Shown here: piece by piece, positions 1 to 6,031 of the stretch
Layout of the letters: each line of letters opens with the position of its first letter
Numbering within the stretch: the stretch's first letter is position 1
DNA from: JBLHLB01 sp047618505
Lineage (GTDB): Bacteria; Planctomycetota; UBA1135; GCA-002686595
Assembly (NCBI GenBank): GCA_047618505.1
Contig: JBLHLB010000233.1
Coordinates: forward strand, 1 to 6,606
Direction of reading: 5' to 3'
Length of the DNA: 6,606 nucleotides
Position numbers and translations under genes: made by a program
The notes under the pieces: model-generated
What the model was told of the DNA's origin: nothing
Database searches by the model: none
Seen by the model: the letters and a program-made list of their open reading frames with translations, nothing else

Positions 1-2
1 AT

Positions 3-569
3 GTGGTCGGCGAAGCCATGCGCTACGACGCCCACGGCAGCTACCAAATCGTGCTCTTCACCGATCCGGCCGTGCGCGACCGCTGGCAGTGGGATGCGCA
101 CTTCATCACGGACAAGTGCACGGCCTGCAGCATCTGCGAGCGCGTTTGCCCGACCAACGCGATCACATCGGGCGAGGAGATCTACTTCATCGATCCCCAA
201 CTCTGCATCAACTGCGGGGTCTGCGGTGTGTACTGCCCCTTCGATGCAATCGATGACAACCGTGACGTCTTGGTCCAACGCATCAAGAACAAGAAGATCC
301 CCAAAGCCCTGGTGCACGAAGACACTTGCACCGGTTGCGAGTTCTGCGTCGACATCTGCCCCTTCGATGCGATTGTGATGCGCGGCTTGGTGGAATCGGA
401 TCACCCCCTACCGCAAACGAGTATGGTGGCCGAGGTTCTCCCGAAGCTCTGCGTGTCCTGCAAGTTGTGTGAGCAAGTCTGCATCAAGGACGCTATTGAG
501 GTCCCGAGGCAGCACCAGTTCGAGGACATCGGCATGTCCTTTATGTCCTATGTCACTGATGTTCATTGA
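3..569 (+). CDS. Ferredoxin-type protein with four [4Fe-4S] motifs (probably 5'-partial)
   Basis: Iron-sulfur electron-transfer protein, probably cytoplasmic, since no signal peptide or membrane segment is visible in the part seen. In the 188 residues there are four CxxCxxCxxxC motifs, at Cys 39/42/45/49, 68/71/74/78, 109/112/115/119 and 150/153/156/160. The first three are followed by Pro, the usual ferredoxin pattern; the fourth has Ile instead. Sixteen cysteines could hold four cubane clusters in two ferredoxin pairs. The frame is open to the left edge, and the first 35 or so residues read like the end of a preceding domain, so the gene probably starts outside the window; an internal ATG at position 18 has no convincing ribosome binding site. 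The redox partner cannot be told from sequence. The stop codon and last 8 codons lie inside a long inverted repeat, so the C-terminus may have been altered. It converges with the norB-like gene and is not in its operon. Confidence 0.85.
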   Translation: MVGEAMRYDAHGSYQIVLFTDPAVRDRWQWDAHFITDKCTACSICERVCPTNAITSGEEIYFIDPQLCINCGVCGVYCPFDAIDDNRDVLVQRIKNKKIPKALVHEDTCTGCEFCVDICPFDAIVMRGLVESDHPLPQTSMVAEVLPKLCVSCKLCEQVCIKDAIEVPRQHQFEDIGMSFMSYVTDVH

Positions 570-612
570 TTGCCGCGGAGCGGCAATCAATGAACATCGG
601 TGACTAGGACAT
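543..612. repeat. Long near-perfect inverted repeat (34/33-nt arms, 3-nt loop)
   Basis: Left arm 543-576 and right arm 580-612 are complementary across their whole length, except for one extra T in the left arm (in CTATGTCAC versus CTAGTCAC) and one T:G wobble. The loop is GGA at 577-579. The ferredoxin stop codon (567-569) lies in the left arm. Transcribed, it would form a very stable hairpin. No T-run follows on either strand, so it is not a typical intrinsic terminator, though it could block 3'-5' exonucleases or act as a bidirectional barrier between converging genes. It could also be a fold-back duplication scar or a dispersed palindromic element. Confidence 0.85.
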
Positions 613-625
613 CGATATTTATGGG

Positions 626-645
626 TCAACGCCTGACGGCGTTGA
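626..645. terminator. Small perfect hairpin in convergent spacer (possible terminator)
   Basis: TCAACGCC (626-633) pairs perfectly with GGCGTTGA (638-645) around a TGAC tetraloop. It lies between the ends of two convergent genes, where a terminator is expected. Neither side carries a good T-tract: AT-rich bases at 613-622 lie on the exit side for minus-strand transcripts but are not a U-run. The hairpin is certain in the sequence; its role in termination is a guess. Confidence 0.35.
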
Positions 646-678
646 GCCGAGCTGGGGGCCCTAGTCCACGGCACTTGG

Positions 679-724
679 TTGATGGGGCTAGTTGGTGGGG
701 CTTGTTGGTGGGGCTTTGGTTGGG
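679..724 (+). repeat. Three 13-bp G-rich tandem repeats, possible G-quadruplex
   Basis: Units TTGATGGGGCTAG (679-691), TTGGTGGGGCTTG (692-704) and TTGGTGGGGCTTT (705-717) are head-to-tail; a fourth G-run (722-724) follows. G-runs at 684-687, 697-700, 710-713 and 722-724 with loops of 8-9 nt fit a loose G-quadruplex pattern on the + strand. The transcript of the norB-like gene would carry the C-rich complement here. The repeat is directly visible; quadruplex formation is inferred. Confidence 0.6.
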
Positions 725-880
725 TGGTGTTGTCGGCGGCTTGGGGGTTGAATCTTGGCTTTGGGATTCGTTGGCGTGGGAGAGTTCGGTGAAGGGAGAA
801 GGAGCCTTTCTTGGGGTGGGGTGATCTGAGCATCGACATTGGGGCATTTGGTCGTGCCATCCAGTGGGTGCCTATGCGGG

Positions 881-2257
881 CTAGGAGGACCAGGTTTTGT
901 ACTTCGTGGGATTTAGGAGCAGGGGTGCCCAGGCCAGGACGAGGCGTACGAGGAAGATCCCCACGGAGATACCGAAGATGGCAAAGAGGTACGGGAATTC
1001 GTCCATCCATTGGGGCGGGGCCTGTCCCATGTAGCGCGTGATCCCAACACCAAGGCCACGCACGAGTAGAAGCAGGATCAGTCCCACTAGGCTCAGGTTC
1101 AACCAACGCGCGATACGGCGTACTTGCTCTGTGTCGATGATTCCCTCGAGCACTTCGCGCTTGGGGAAGATGCGGGCCAGGAGGTAAGTCAGGACCGCAA
1201 ACAGGATGTAAGAGTCAATGGCCAGCTCGGACCCCATGGCATGGGCCATGACGACGTGCGTTCCGTGGATCAGTGCGTTCAGCGGCGGTACTGAAATCAA
1301 TAGCGCCAGACTCAGAAGACACAGGTTCCAACATTTGGAGAGCTCGATGAAGTGCACCGAGGTCTTGAACTCCAGGCGAGAGCGAGGTTTACGCCGCAGG
1401 AGTCCAGTGATCTCGCGGAAGACCAGCACAAGCAAGATGATCTCCAACATGCTGATCACGAAAGCAATCCACTTGATCACGTGCGACTGGGGCAGGTGAT
1501 AGGTGTGGTGCGCGTAGTTCGTGAATGAATTCAAGAGACCTACGCCAAAGAGCGCAAAAGTCGTCTTCGAATGCCCCGGTCGCTTGTCGCCGGTCATGCG
1601 CTCGCCGACATAGATCAGAGATCCGTAGACCATCTGATTGAAAGCCGCGACCAAGGTTCCACAGGACTTCCATTGCACTTGCATGTCCGCGATCGGGTTT
1701 TCCTTCATCCCCGGCAGAAGGTACGCATGACCCTCAAGGAAGGTGTAGATGAAGAAGAGGATTCCGACCCCCCACATGTACACGTAGACCGGGCGACCGA
1801 AGAACCCGGGGCCGATTCGGCGAAAGAAAGTGATCGCAAAGAGCACCCACCCGATCAGGATCAAAAGCGAAATGAAGGGCACAAAACCTAGGTATTCGCG
1901 ACCTGTTGTGATTCCAAAGGGCAGCGTCAAGAGAACGCCCAAGCCCGCCAAGCCCCAACACACGAGCTGGATTTTAATTCGCTTCTTCTCCGCCAACGTC
2001 GGGCCTCTCTCCTCAAAGAGGAAGAACATCACGCAGGCGACAACCGCCATGAAGATCCACGACGAAGCGAAAGTCGTGTGCAGCGGGCGCAGCTGCGCCA
2101 GGCTCATGCCCATGCTGAGGGCGACCTTGGCGATGGGCGGGATGTAGTACAGCGCCCCCAGGGCACCGACGAAAATGGCGATCAGAAGGCAAACAAAGGC
2201 GCAGGCGATCATCACAAGCGTGATGCGCTCACCGTCCCGAAAGGTGTCGTCTCTCAT
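881..2257 (-). CDS. NorB-like heme-copper oxidase superfamily membrane subunit with altered active-site residues
   Basis: A 458-residue protein rich in membrane helices (about twelve), close to the length of NorB. Family marks are LRPLHTTF with His60 (low-spin heme ligand position), TTGREYLGF near residue 120, GHAYLLP at 176-182, the His250-His251 pair in YAHHTYHLP (two FeB ligands in NorB), and HGTHVVMAHAM at 331-341 with His339 at the high-spin heme position. In cytochrome-c NO reductase the FeB ligands are His207, His258, His259 and Glu211, and heme ligands are His347 and His349 (Pseudomonas numbering, from memory). Using the same spacing with no gaps, His207 becomes Cys199, Glu211 becomes Val203, Glu215 becomes Asn207 and His349 becomes Met341. 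NO reductase activity is therefore uncertain; an oxidase or another electron-transfer role is possible. The start codon overlaps the stop of the upstream cytochrome gene (ATGA), implying coupled translation and a complex. The frame is intact, which argues against decay. Confidence 0.85.
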   Translation of the reverse strand: MRDDTFRDGERITLVMIACAFVCLLIAIFVGALGALYYIPPIAKVALSMGMSLAQLRPLHTTFASSWIFMAVVACVMFFLFEERGPTLAEKKRIKIQLVCWGLAGLGVLLTLPFGITTGREYLGFVPFISLLILIGWVLFAITFFRRIGPGFFGRPVYVYMWGVGILFFIYTFLEGHAYLLPGMKENPIADMQVQWKSCGTLVAAFNQMVYGSLIYVGERMTGDKRPGHSKTTFALFGVGLLNSFTNYAHHTYHLPQSHVIKWIAFVISMLEIILLVLVFREITGLLRRKPRSRLEFKTSVHFIELSKCWNLCLLSLALLISVPPLNALIHGTHVVMAHAMGSELAIDSYILFAVLTYLLARIFPKREVLEGIIDTEQVRRIARWLNLSLVGLILLLLVRGLGVGITRYMGQAPPQWMDEFPYLFAIFGISVGIFLVRLVLAWAPLLLNPTKYKTWSS

Positions 2258-3006
2258 TCGTACTCGAACCAGGGAAGGCGTGATAGATCGAGCTCTTTGC
2301 TCGTGGCCAAGTTGTTAAAGCGCCCGCGAATCTCTTCACCACACTCGTTCATCCAGAGCAAGAAAGCCCAGACGGCGGCGCTGTCTTCTCTGGACATAGA
2401 GAGCCGCGGCATGGCCGTTCCTTCGATTCCATCGCGCAGAATCGTATGCACCTGCTCCTGGCTAAGATTCTGGGTGAGCAGGGTCAGGTCCGTCGAACGA
2501 TGGGCACTCTCTCCGTTGGGCAAGTGACAGGAAATGCAGGCCTGCAAGAGGACTAGCTCGGCGCCGCGCGCGACTTCGGGAGCCATGGGTTCCGCTGTCT
2601 TGATCAACTGGCGCAGCAAGTCCTGAGGTGCCACGACCTCACCAAGTCGCGGTTGCGAAACACCTGTCGCATCCATCCCCTCCAGAAACAGCACCACTTT
2701 CCGCTGTTCCTCCGCATCAAGTCCGAAGGCCGGCATTTGCCCCAGTCCTTCGGAAAGGATCGCGGAGATGCGAGCTGGACTCAGGTTCTTGATCGTGTTC
2801 GTCAGGTCCGGACCAAGGAAGCCACCGTAGCCATAGAGCTGGTGACAACTCTGACAGTTGTTTTCCCGCCAGATCGCTTGTCCTTCGCGAGCATCCGGCG
2901 AAAGGGAATCCTCTCTACCAATCGGGTCCGAATAGACCAGCCAGGTTTGGCCAACGAAGGCACAGCAAAGGAGGAACAGAAGAACCTGGCGCGCTCGAAT
3001 ACTCAC
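2254..3006 (-). CDS. NorC-like diheme cytochrome c, membrane-anchored
   Basis: Predicted electron-donor subunit of the NorB-like protein, anchored by an N-terminal hydrophobic helix (about residues 7-24) with both heme domains outside the cytoplasmic membrane. With the GTG start at 3006 it has 250 residues. The first heme site is CQSCH (51-55) in a context very like NorC (IWRENN before, then GGFLGPDLTN), with Met91 in QMPAF as likely sixth ligand. The second is CISCH (157-161) with Met199 in TAMPRLS. Classical NorC has about 150 residues and one heme, so the second cytochrome domain is extra. GTG 3006 is chosen because CGGAG lies 9 nt upstream and the protein then begins directly with a short basic stretch and the anchor. 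An in-frame GTG at 3093 would add 29 residues before the anchor and looks less likely. The 3' end overlaps the norB-like start by 4 bp. Confidence 0.85.
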   Translation of the reverse strand: MSIRARQVLLFLLCCAFVGQTWLVYSDPIGREDSLSPDAREGQAIWRENNCQSCHQLYGYGGFLGPDLTNTIKNLSPARISAILSEGLGQMPAFGLDAEEQRKVVLFLEGMDATGVSQPRLGEVVAPQDLLRQLIKTAEPMAPEVARGAELVLLQACISCHLPNGESAHRSTDLTLLTQNLSQEQVHTILRDGIEGTAMPRLSMSREDSAAVWAFLLWMNECGEEIRGRFNNLATSKELDLSRLPWFEYE

Positions 3007-3015
3007 ACTTGCATT

Positions 3016-3020
3016 CTCCG
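3016..3020 (-). promoter_or_regulatory. Ribosome binding site of norC-like gene
   Basis: CGGAG on the minus strand, 9 nt before the GTG at 3006. It decides between this start and the farther upstream in-frame GTG at 3093. Confidence 0.55.
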
Positions 3021-3175
3021 GGGAACGCACCTGCTTGCAAGAGTTCAACTGCGGCAGCAAGCAACCGGGCCCCTGCGATCCCGCGAACGCCACTCAGAAT
3101 TCTTGCCATGCAATCGAGACCTGCAGAGTCCGCTAACGCCGAACGGGTGTGCCCTGATCCTCACCCAGGCGATAG

Positions 3176-3195
3176 CTGCATAGCCATGTATGCAG
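3176..3195. promoter_or_regulatory. Operator-like dyad CTGCATA-N6-TATGCAG
   Basis: Perfect 7-bp inverted repeat with a 6-bp spacer, 20 bp in all, in the middle of the divergent spacer. Its size and symmetry suit a dimeric regulator. It lies about 170 bp before the norC-like start and 165 bp before the narK-like start. The regulator is unknown. Confidence 0.4.
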
Positions 3196-3269
3196 ACCGC
3201 ATAGGCCAGTAGACACGCAGGGATTGAGAACCCATCAGCAAGCATGCGCGCCTACGGATGAACGCATTT

Positions 3270-3285
3270 TGTGCAGGGAGGCACA
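3270..3285. promoter_or_regulatory. CRP/FNR-superfamily-like dyad TGTGC-N6-GCACA
   Basis: Perfect 5-bp inverted repeat with a 6-bp spacer, the geometry of a CRP site (TGTGA-N6-TCACA) with the fifth base of each half changed. It ends about 75 bp before the GTG of the transporter gene, a plausible activator distance if transcription starts shortly downstream. Many NO- or oxygen-responsive regulators belong to this superfamily, but short dyads also occur by chance. Confidence 0.3.
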
Positions 3286-3346
3286 GCGCTTGCTAGTGCA
3301 GCGAAGCAACTCTCTCAAGTCAACCCACACGGCATTTGGCCGCGCT

Positions 3347-3351
3347 GGAGG
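3347..3351 (+). promoter_or_regulatory. Ribosome binding site of narK-doxX gene
   Basis: GGAGG, 8 nt before GTG 3360. The alternative in-frame ATG at 3405 has no Shine-Dalgarno-like sequence in front of it, so this site favours the GTG. Confidence 0.5.
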
Positions 3352-3359
3352 CTTCCGCC

Positions 3360-5186
3360 GTGACTCGACCCGCGAGCTGCAATAGACCCTCGATCCCAAC
3401 TGGCATGCAGATCGAAAATAAGGCAACCCGCATTGAGCTCTTCAACCTGAAGACCCCTCAAATGCGGGCGTTCCACATGTCGTGGTTCTCCTTTTTCCTG
3501 TGCTTCTTCGCGTGGTTCGGCATCGCCCCCCTGATGGCCATCGTGCGCGACGAGTTGAGCCTAACCCAGGCCCAGATCGGCAACACGATCATCGCCTCGG
3601 TCGCAATAACCATCGTCGCGCGCCTGGTCATCGGTGTGCTCTGCGACCGCGTTGGTCCACGGATCAGCTACACCATTTTAATGATCGTCGGTTCCCTGCC
3701 CGTAATGGGAATCGGCCTGGCGCATAGCTACGAATCTTTCCTGCTGTTCCGTCTCGGCATTGGCGTCATCGGCGCCTCCTTCGTCATTACGCAGTATCAT
3801 ACTTCGGTTATGTTCGCCCCCAACTGTGTGGGCACGGCGAACGCGACTAGCGCGGGTTGGGGTAATCTCGGCGGCGGCGTCACCCAGATGGTGATGCCCC
3901 TTGTTCTGGCCGGGTTCGTAGGCTTGGGCTACACTGAGGTCATCTCCTGGCGACTAGCCATGGTCGTCGCCGGTGCCGTCTGCTTCGTGACGGGTATCGC
4001 CTACTTCTTCCTGACGCAGGACCTTCCCAACGGCAACTTCAAGGACCTGCGGGCCCGAGGGGAGATGCCGGAAAAGATCAAGACCAAGGGCACCTTCATC
4101 CTGGCGGCAAAGGATCCGCGGGTTTGGTCCCTGTTCCTGGTCTATGGCGCTTGTTTCGGTATCGAGCTCACAATCAACAACATCGCGGCGCTCTACTTCA
4201 TCGACTACTTCGGATTGGGGCTGGCCACGGCGGGACTCGTCGCCGGCCTCTTCGGTCTGATGAACATCTTCGCCCGCACCACGGGCGGAATCATCGGCGA
4301 CAAGTTTGGACACACGGGCGGCCTCAAGGGTCGCGTGCGCTGGCTATTCATCGCCATCCTTGTGGAAGGCATCGCCCTGATGGCCTTCTCCCGCATGGAC
4401 GCCCTGCCGGTCGCGATCGGCTCCATGGTCATCTTCAGCATGTTCACGCAGATGTCCGAGGGCGCCACCTACTCCGTCGTCCCCTTCATCAACAAGAAAG
4501 CCCTGGGCTCTGTTTCCGGCATCGTCGGCGCGGGCGGCAACATGGGCGCTGTGGGAGCGGGCTTCCTCTTCAAGTCGGAGGCCATAACGTGGCCCACCGC
4601 CCTGCTGATTCTAGGCGCCATCGTCACGGTCGTTTCCTTCTTCGCCCTGACGGTTCGCTTCAGTGAAGCCGACGAGAAGACTGCCGCCGCTGAGCACGCC
4701 GGCGCTCTCGCAGATCGCGCCAGGACGCAAAAGAAGCCCCGCTTCGCTCTGCCCTCCCCGGCCCCCACGGCCCGGCGCCTGTCCCCCATTTCCCTGCTGC
4801 GCGTCTACCTCGGTATCGCACTCGCCATCAAAGCCATCTTCTACATCACCAACATGGGTGACCTGGAGGCCCAGATGGGCGAACGCTTCGGGAGTAACCA
4901 GGAACTACTGGCCTGGTTCATCGTCCTGGTCCATGGCGCGGGGGGCGTAGCTCTAGCGCTGGGCTTCGGAACGCGCTGGGCGGCCGGACTCAATGCGCTT
5001 GTGCTAGCGGGTGCGGTCACGCTGCACCTAGCGGGCACCACCAGCATCGCCATGGCCGGGCAGGATGTCAGCGTCCAATTCGCTGCCCTCGTCCTAGCCA
5101 TCCTCCTGCTCTTCGTCTGGCAAGGTGCGGACAAGTTCTCACTCGACCGCTGGATCCGCTCCGATGATCAGCCCTCTGCCGGCTAA
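3360..5186 (+). CDS. NarK-type nitrate/nitrite MFS transporter fused to a DoxX-like domain
   Basis: Inner-membrane transporter of the nitrate/nitrite porter family, 608 residues from the GTG at 3360 (593 if the ATG at 3405 is used). Family marks are TPQMRAFHMSWFSFFLCFF before the first helix, the helix 2-3 loop LCDRVGPR, the first nitrate signature GWGNLGGGVTQ (about 166-176) and the second, GAGGNMGAVGAGF (about 390-402). These support nitrate and/or nitrite as substrate; direction and coupling cannot be read off. After the twelfth helix comes a charged, Pro/Ala-rich linker (about 436-474), then about 125 residues with four hydrophobic segments and the DoxX-type ending ADKFSLDRWI. NarK proteins usually stop before this linker, so the gene is a fusion. 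The DoxX family is a small four-helix membrane family, some members linked to quinone or thiosulfate redox steps; its job here is unknown. It is divergent from the norC/norB-like operon. A moaA remnant follows. Confidence 0.88.
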   Translation: MTRPASCNRPSIPTGMQIENKATRIELFNLKTPQMRAFHMSWFSFFLCFFAWFGIAPLMAIVRDELSLTQAQIGNTIIASVAITIVARLVIGVLCDRVGPRISYTILMIVGSLPVMGIGLAHSYESFLLFRLGIGVIGASFVITQYHTSVMFAPNCVGTANATSAGWGNLGGGVTQMVMPLVLAGFVGLGYTEVISWRLAMVVAGAVCFVTGIAYFFLTQDLPNGNFKDLRARGEMPEKIKTKGTFILAAKDPRVWSLFLVYGACFGIELTINNIAALYFIDYFGLGLATAGLVAGLFGLMNIFARTTGGIIGDKFGHTGGLKGRVRWLFIAILVEGIALMAFSRMDALPVAIGSMVIFSMFTQMSEGATYSVVPFINKKALGSVSGIVGAGGNMGAVGAGFLFKSEAITWPTALLILGAIVTVVSFFALTVRFSEADEKTAAAEHAGALADRARTQKKPRFALPSPAPTARRLSPISLLRVYLGIALAIKAIFYITNMGDLEAQMGERFGSNQELLAWFIVLVHGAGGVALALGFGTRWAAGLNALVLAGAVTLHLAGTTSIAMAGQDVSVQFAALVLAILLLFVWQGADKFSLDRWIRSDDQPSAG

Positions 5187-5211
5187 GGGCGCACCCTTTA
5201 TTGCCGGAAGC

Positions 5212-5246
5212 GCGGCGCGGGGAAGCGACCTTGCTCCCCGCGCCGC
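5212..5246. repeat. GC-rich hairpin after narK-doxX, at the edge of the moaA remnant
   Basis: GCGGCGCGGGG (5212-5222) pairs perfectly with CCCCGCGCCGC (5236-5246); inside, AGC and GCT can add 3 bp after a bulged A, leaving a GACCTT loop. It lies 25 bp after the transporter stop, as a terminator would, but no T-tract follows. Recognisable moaA homology begins at its right arm, so it could equally mark the deletion joint. Confidence 0.55.
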
Positions 5247-5983
5247 ATCCGATTGACCGGTGGCGAGCCCCTCTTGCGGCGGGACCTGCCGGAGCTGATC
5301 CAACGCCTGGTATTGAAGCCCTGGTGGAAGATCTAGGCATGACAACCAATGGCGTTCTCCTGGCCGACCAGGCCCAGGCGCTCCAGAGGGCCGGACTGCC
5401 TCGATTGACCGTGAGCCTCGACACGCTAAATCCCGAGCGCTACCGCAAACTCACGCGACGCGATGAGCATGCCCGCGTCGTGGCCGGAATCGACGCGGCC
5501 CTGGGGGCTGGACTCCAGAACACGAAACTCAATGTGGTGCTCATGCGTGGCTTCAATGACGATGAGCTCGAGGACTTCCTGCGCTTCGGAAATGAGCGCG
5601 GTCTCGAGGTGCGCTTCATTGAGTACATGGATGTCGGCGGCGCGACGGCCTGGAATCCAGGCACAGTCTTTCCGCGGGCGGAGATTATGGCCCGCCTGGG
5701 GTTGGCTTTTGGCGGCGTCTCCCCCATCAAACGCCCGGCCAACGCCACGGCGCCGGCTGAACGTTTTGTGCTCGGGGACGGCACAGTCTTTGGGATCATC
5801 GCCTCCACCACTGCGCCCTTCTGTGGTTCCTGCGATCGAAGCAGGCTCACGGCCGATGGCACCTGGTTCCAGTGTCTCTACGCCCGCGCTGGAGCGGACC
5901 TACGCAGCCCCCTGCGCGCCAGTGCATCGGATGGGGAGTTGATCGAAAAGATAAGGGGAAGCTGGCGAGTGCGCGGGGGTTGA
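5241..5983 (+). pseudogene. moaA: moaA remnant (GTP 3',8-cyclase), 5'-truncated and frameshifted
   Basis: MoaA is a radical-SAM enzyme that starts molybdopterin synthesis from GTP. Frame 3 encodes RRIRLTGGEPLLRRDLPEL from 5241, the SAM-binding GGEP region, then runs into a stop at 5331-5333. The homology continues in frame 2 from about 5309 (GIEALVEDLGMTTNGVLL), so one lost base (or two gained) near 5309 breaks the gene. Frame 2 carries VSLDTLNPERY, the KLNVVLMRG stretch, RFIEYMDVGG and the C-terminal cluster motif FCGSCDRSRLTADG with Cys codons at 5822, 5831 and 5873. The N-terminal CxxxCxxC motif, about 75 residues expected before GGEP, is absent: only 54 bp separate the transporter stop from the homology. 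The end also seems short, stopping after the conserved Trp-Arg region at SWRVRGG. A TTG at 5201 opens a 260-residue frame, but its first 35 residues do not resemble MoaA. Without the radical-SAM cluster it should be inactive as a cyclase. Confidence 0.8.
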
Positions 5984-6031
5984 GCCCCACAAAGGAAATG
6001 CCAGCCCCTTTCTGGAGACCGATACACGCTC

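Larger units (their letters stand above)
613..880. other. Convergent non-coding spacer, G/T-rich on + strand
   Basis: No convincing gene is seen between the long inverted repeat and the 3' end of the norB-like gene. Open frames here encode only low-complexity Gly/Trp-rich (+) or Pro/Ser-rich (-) peptides that reflect the skewed base composition. The stretch holds the small hairpin at 626-645 and the 13-bp G-rich repeats at 679-717. Confidence 0.6.
3007..3359. promoter_or_regulatory. Divergent promoter region between norC-like and narK-doxX genes
   Basis: This 353-bp spacer separates two divergently transcribed units, so both promoters should lie here. Short open frames in it resemble no known protein. 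Two operator-like dyads are visible at 3176-3195 and 3270-3285. I see no confident -35/-10 pair, no sigma-54 (GG-N10-GC) match and no proper FNR box (TTGAT-N4-ATCAA). One weak sigma-70-like option for the + strand is TTGTGC near 3269 with GCTAGT 17 bp later; it overlaps the second dyad. Confidence 0.5.

Noticed and set aside
626..847. Pro/Ser-rich open frames in the convergent spacer
   Set aside because: The peptides follow directly from the G-rich repeats and skewed composition, with no domain and no convincing ribosome binding site.
408..1106. 232-residue open frame on minus overlapping the ferredoxin and norB-like ends
   Set aside because: It overlaps clear coding sequence on both sides, and its product is compositionally odd with no recognisable motif.
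3093..3093. Upstream GTG as norC-like start
   Set aside because: It would place 29 residues without signal features before the membrane anchor, while GTG 3006 has a CGGAG at good spacing.
3222..3238. TTGAG...ATCAG as an FNR box
   Set aside because: The half-sites are 5 bp apart, not 4, and each has a mismatch to TTGAT/ATCAA.
5660..5791. Direct repeat GGCACAGTCTTT at 5660 and 5780
   Set aside because: Both copies encode Gly-Thr-Val-Phe at expected places in MoaA; coincidence of coding rather than an element.
5440..5862. 140-residue minus-strand frame opposite moaA
   Set aside because: It is antisense to strong MoaA homology and has no family features.
5984..6031. Terminator between the convergent moaA remnant and flavoprotein gene
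   Set aside because: Only weak 4-6 bp pairings (AAAGG/CCTTT) are present, with no T-tract.
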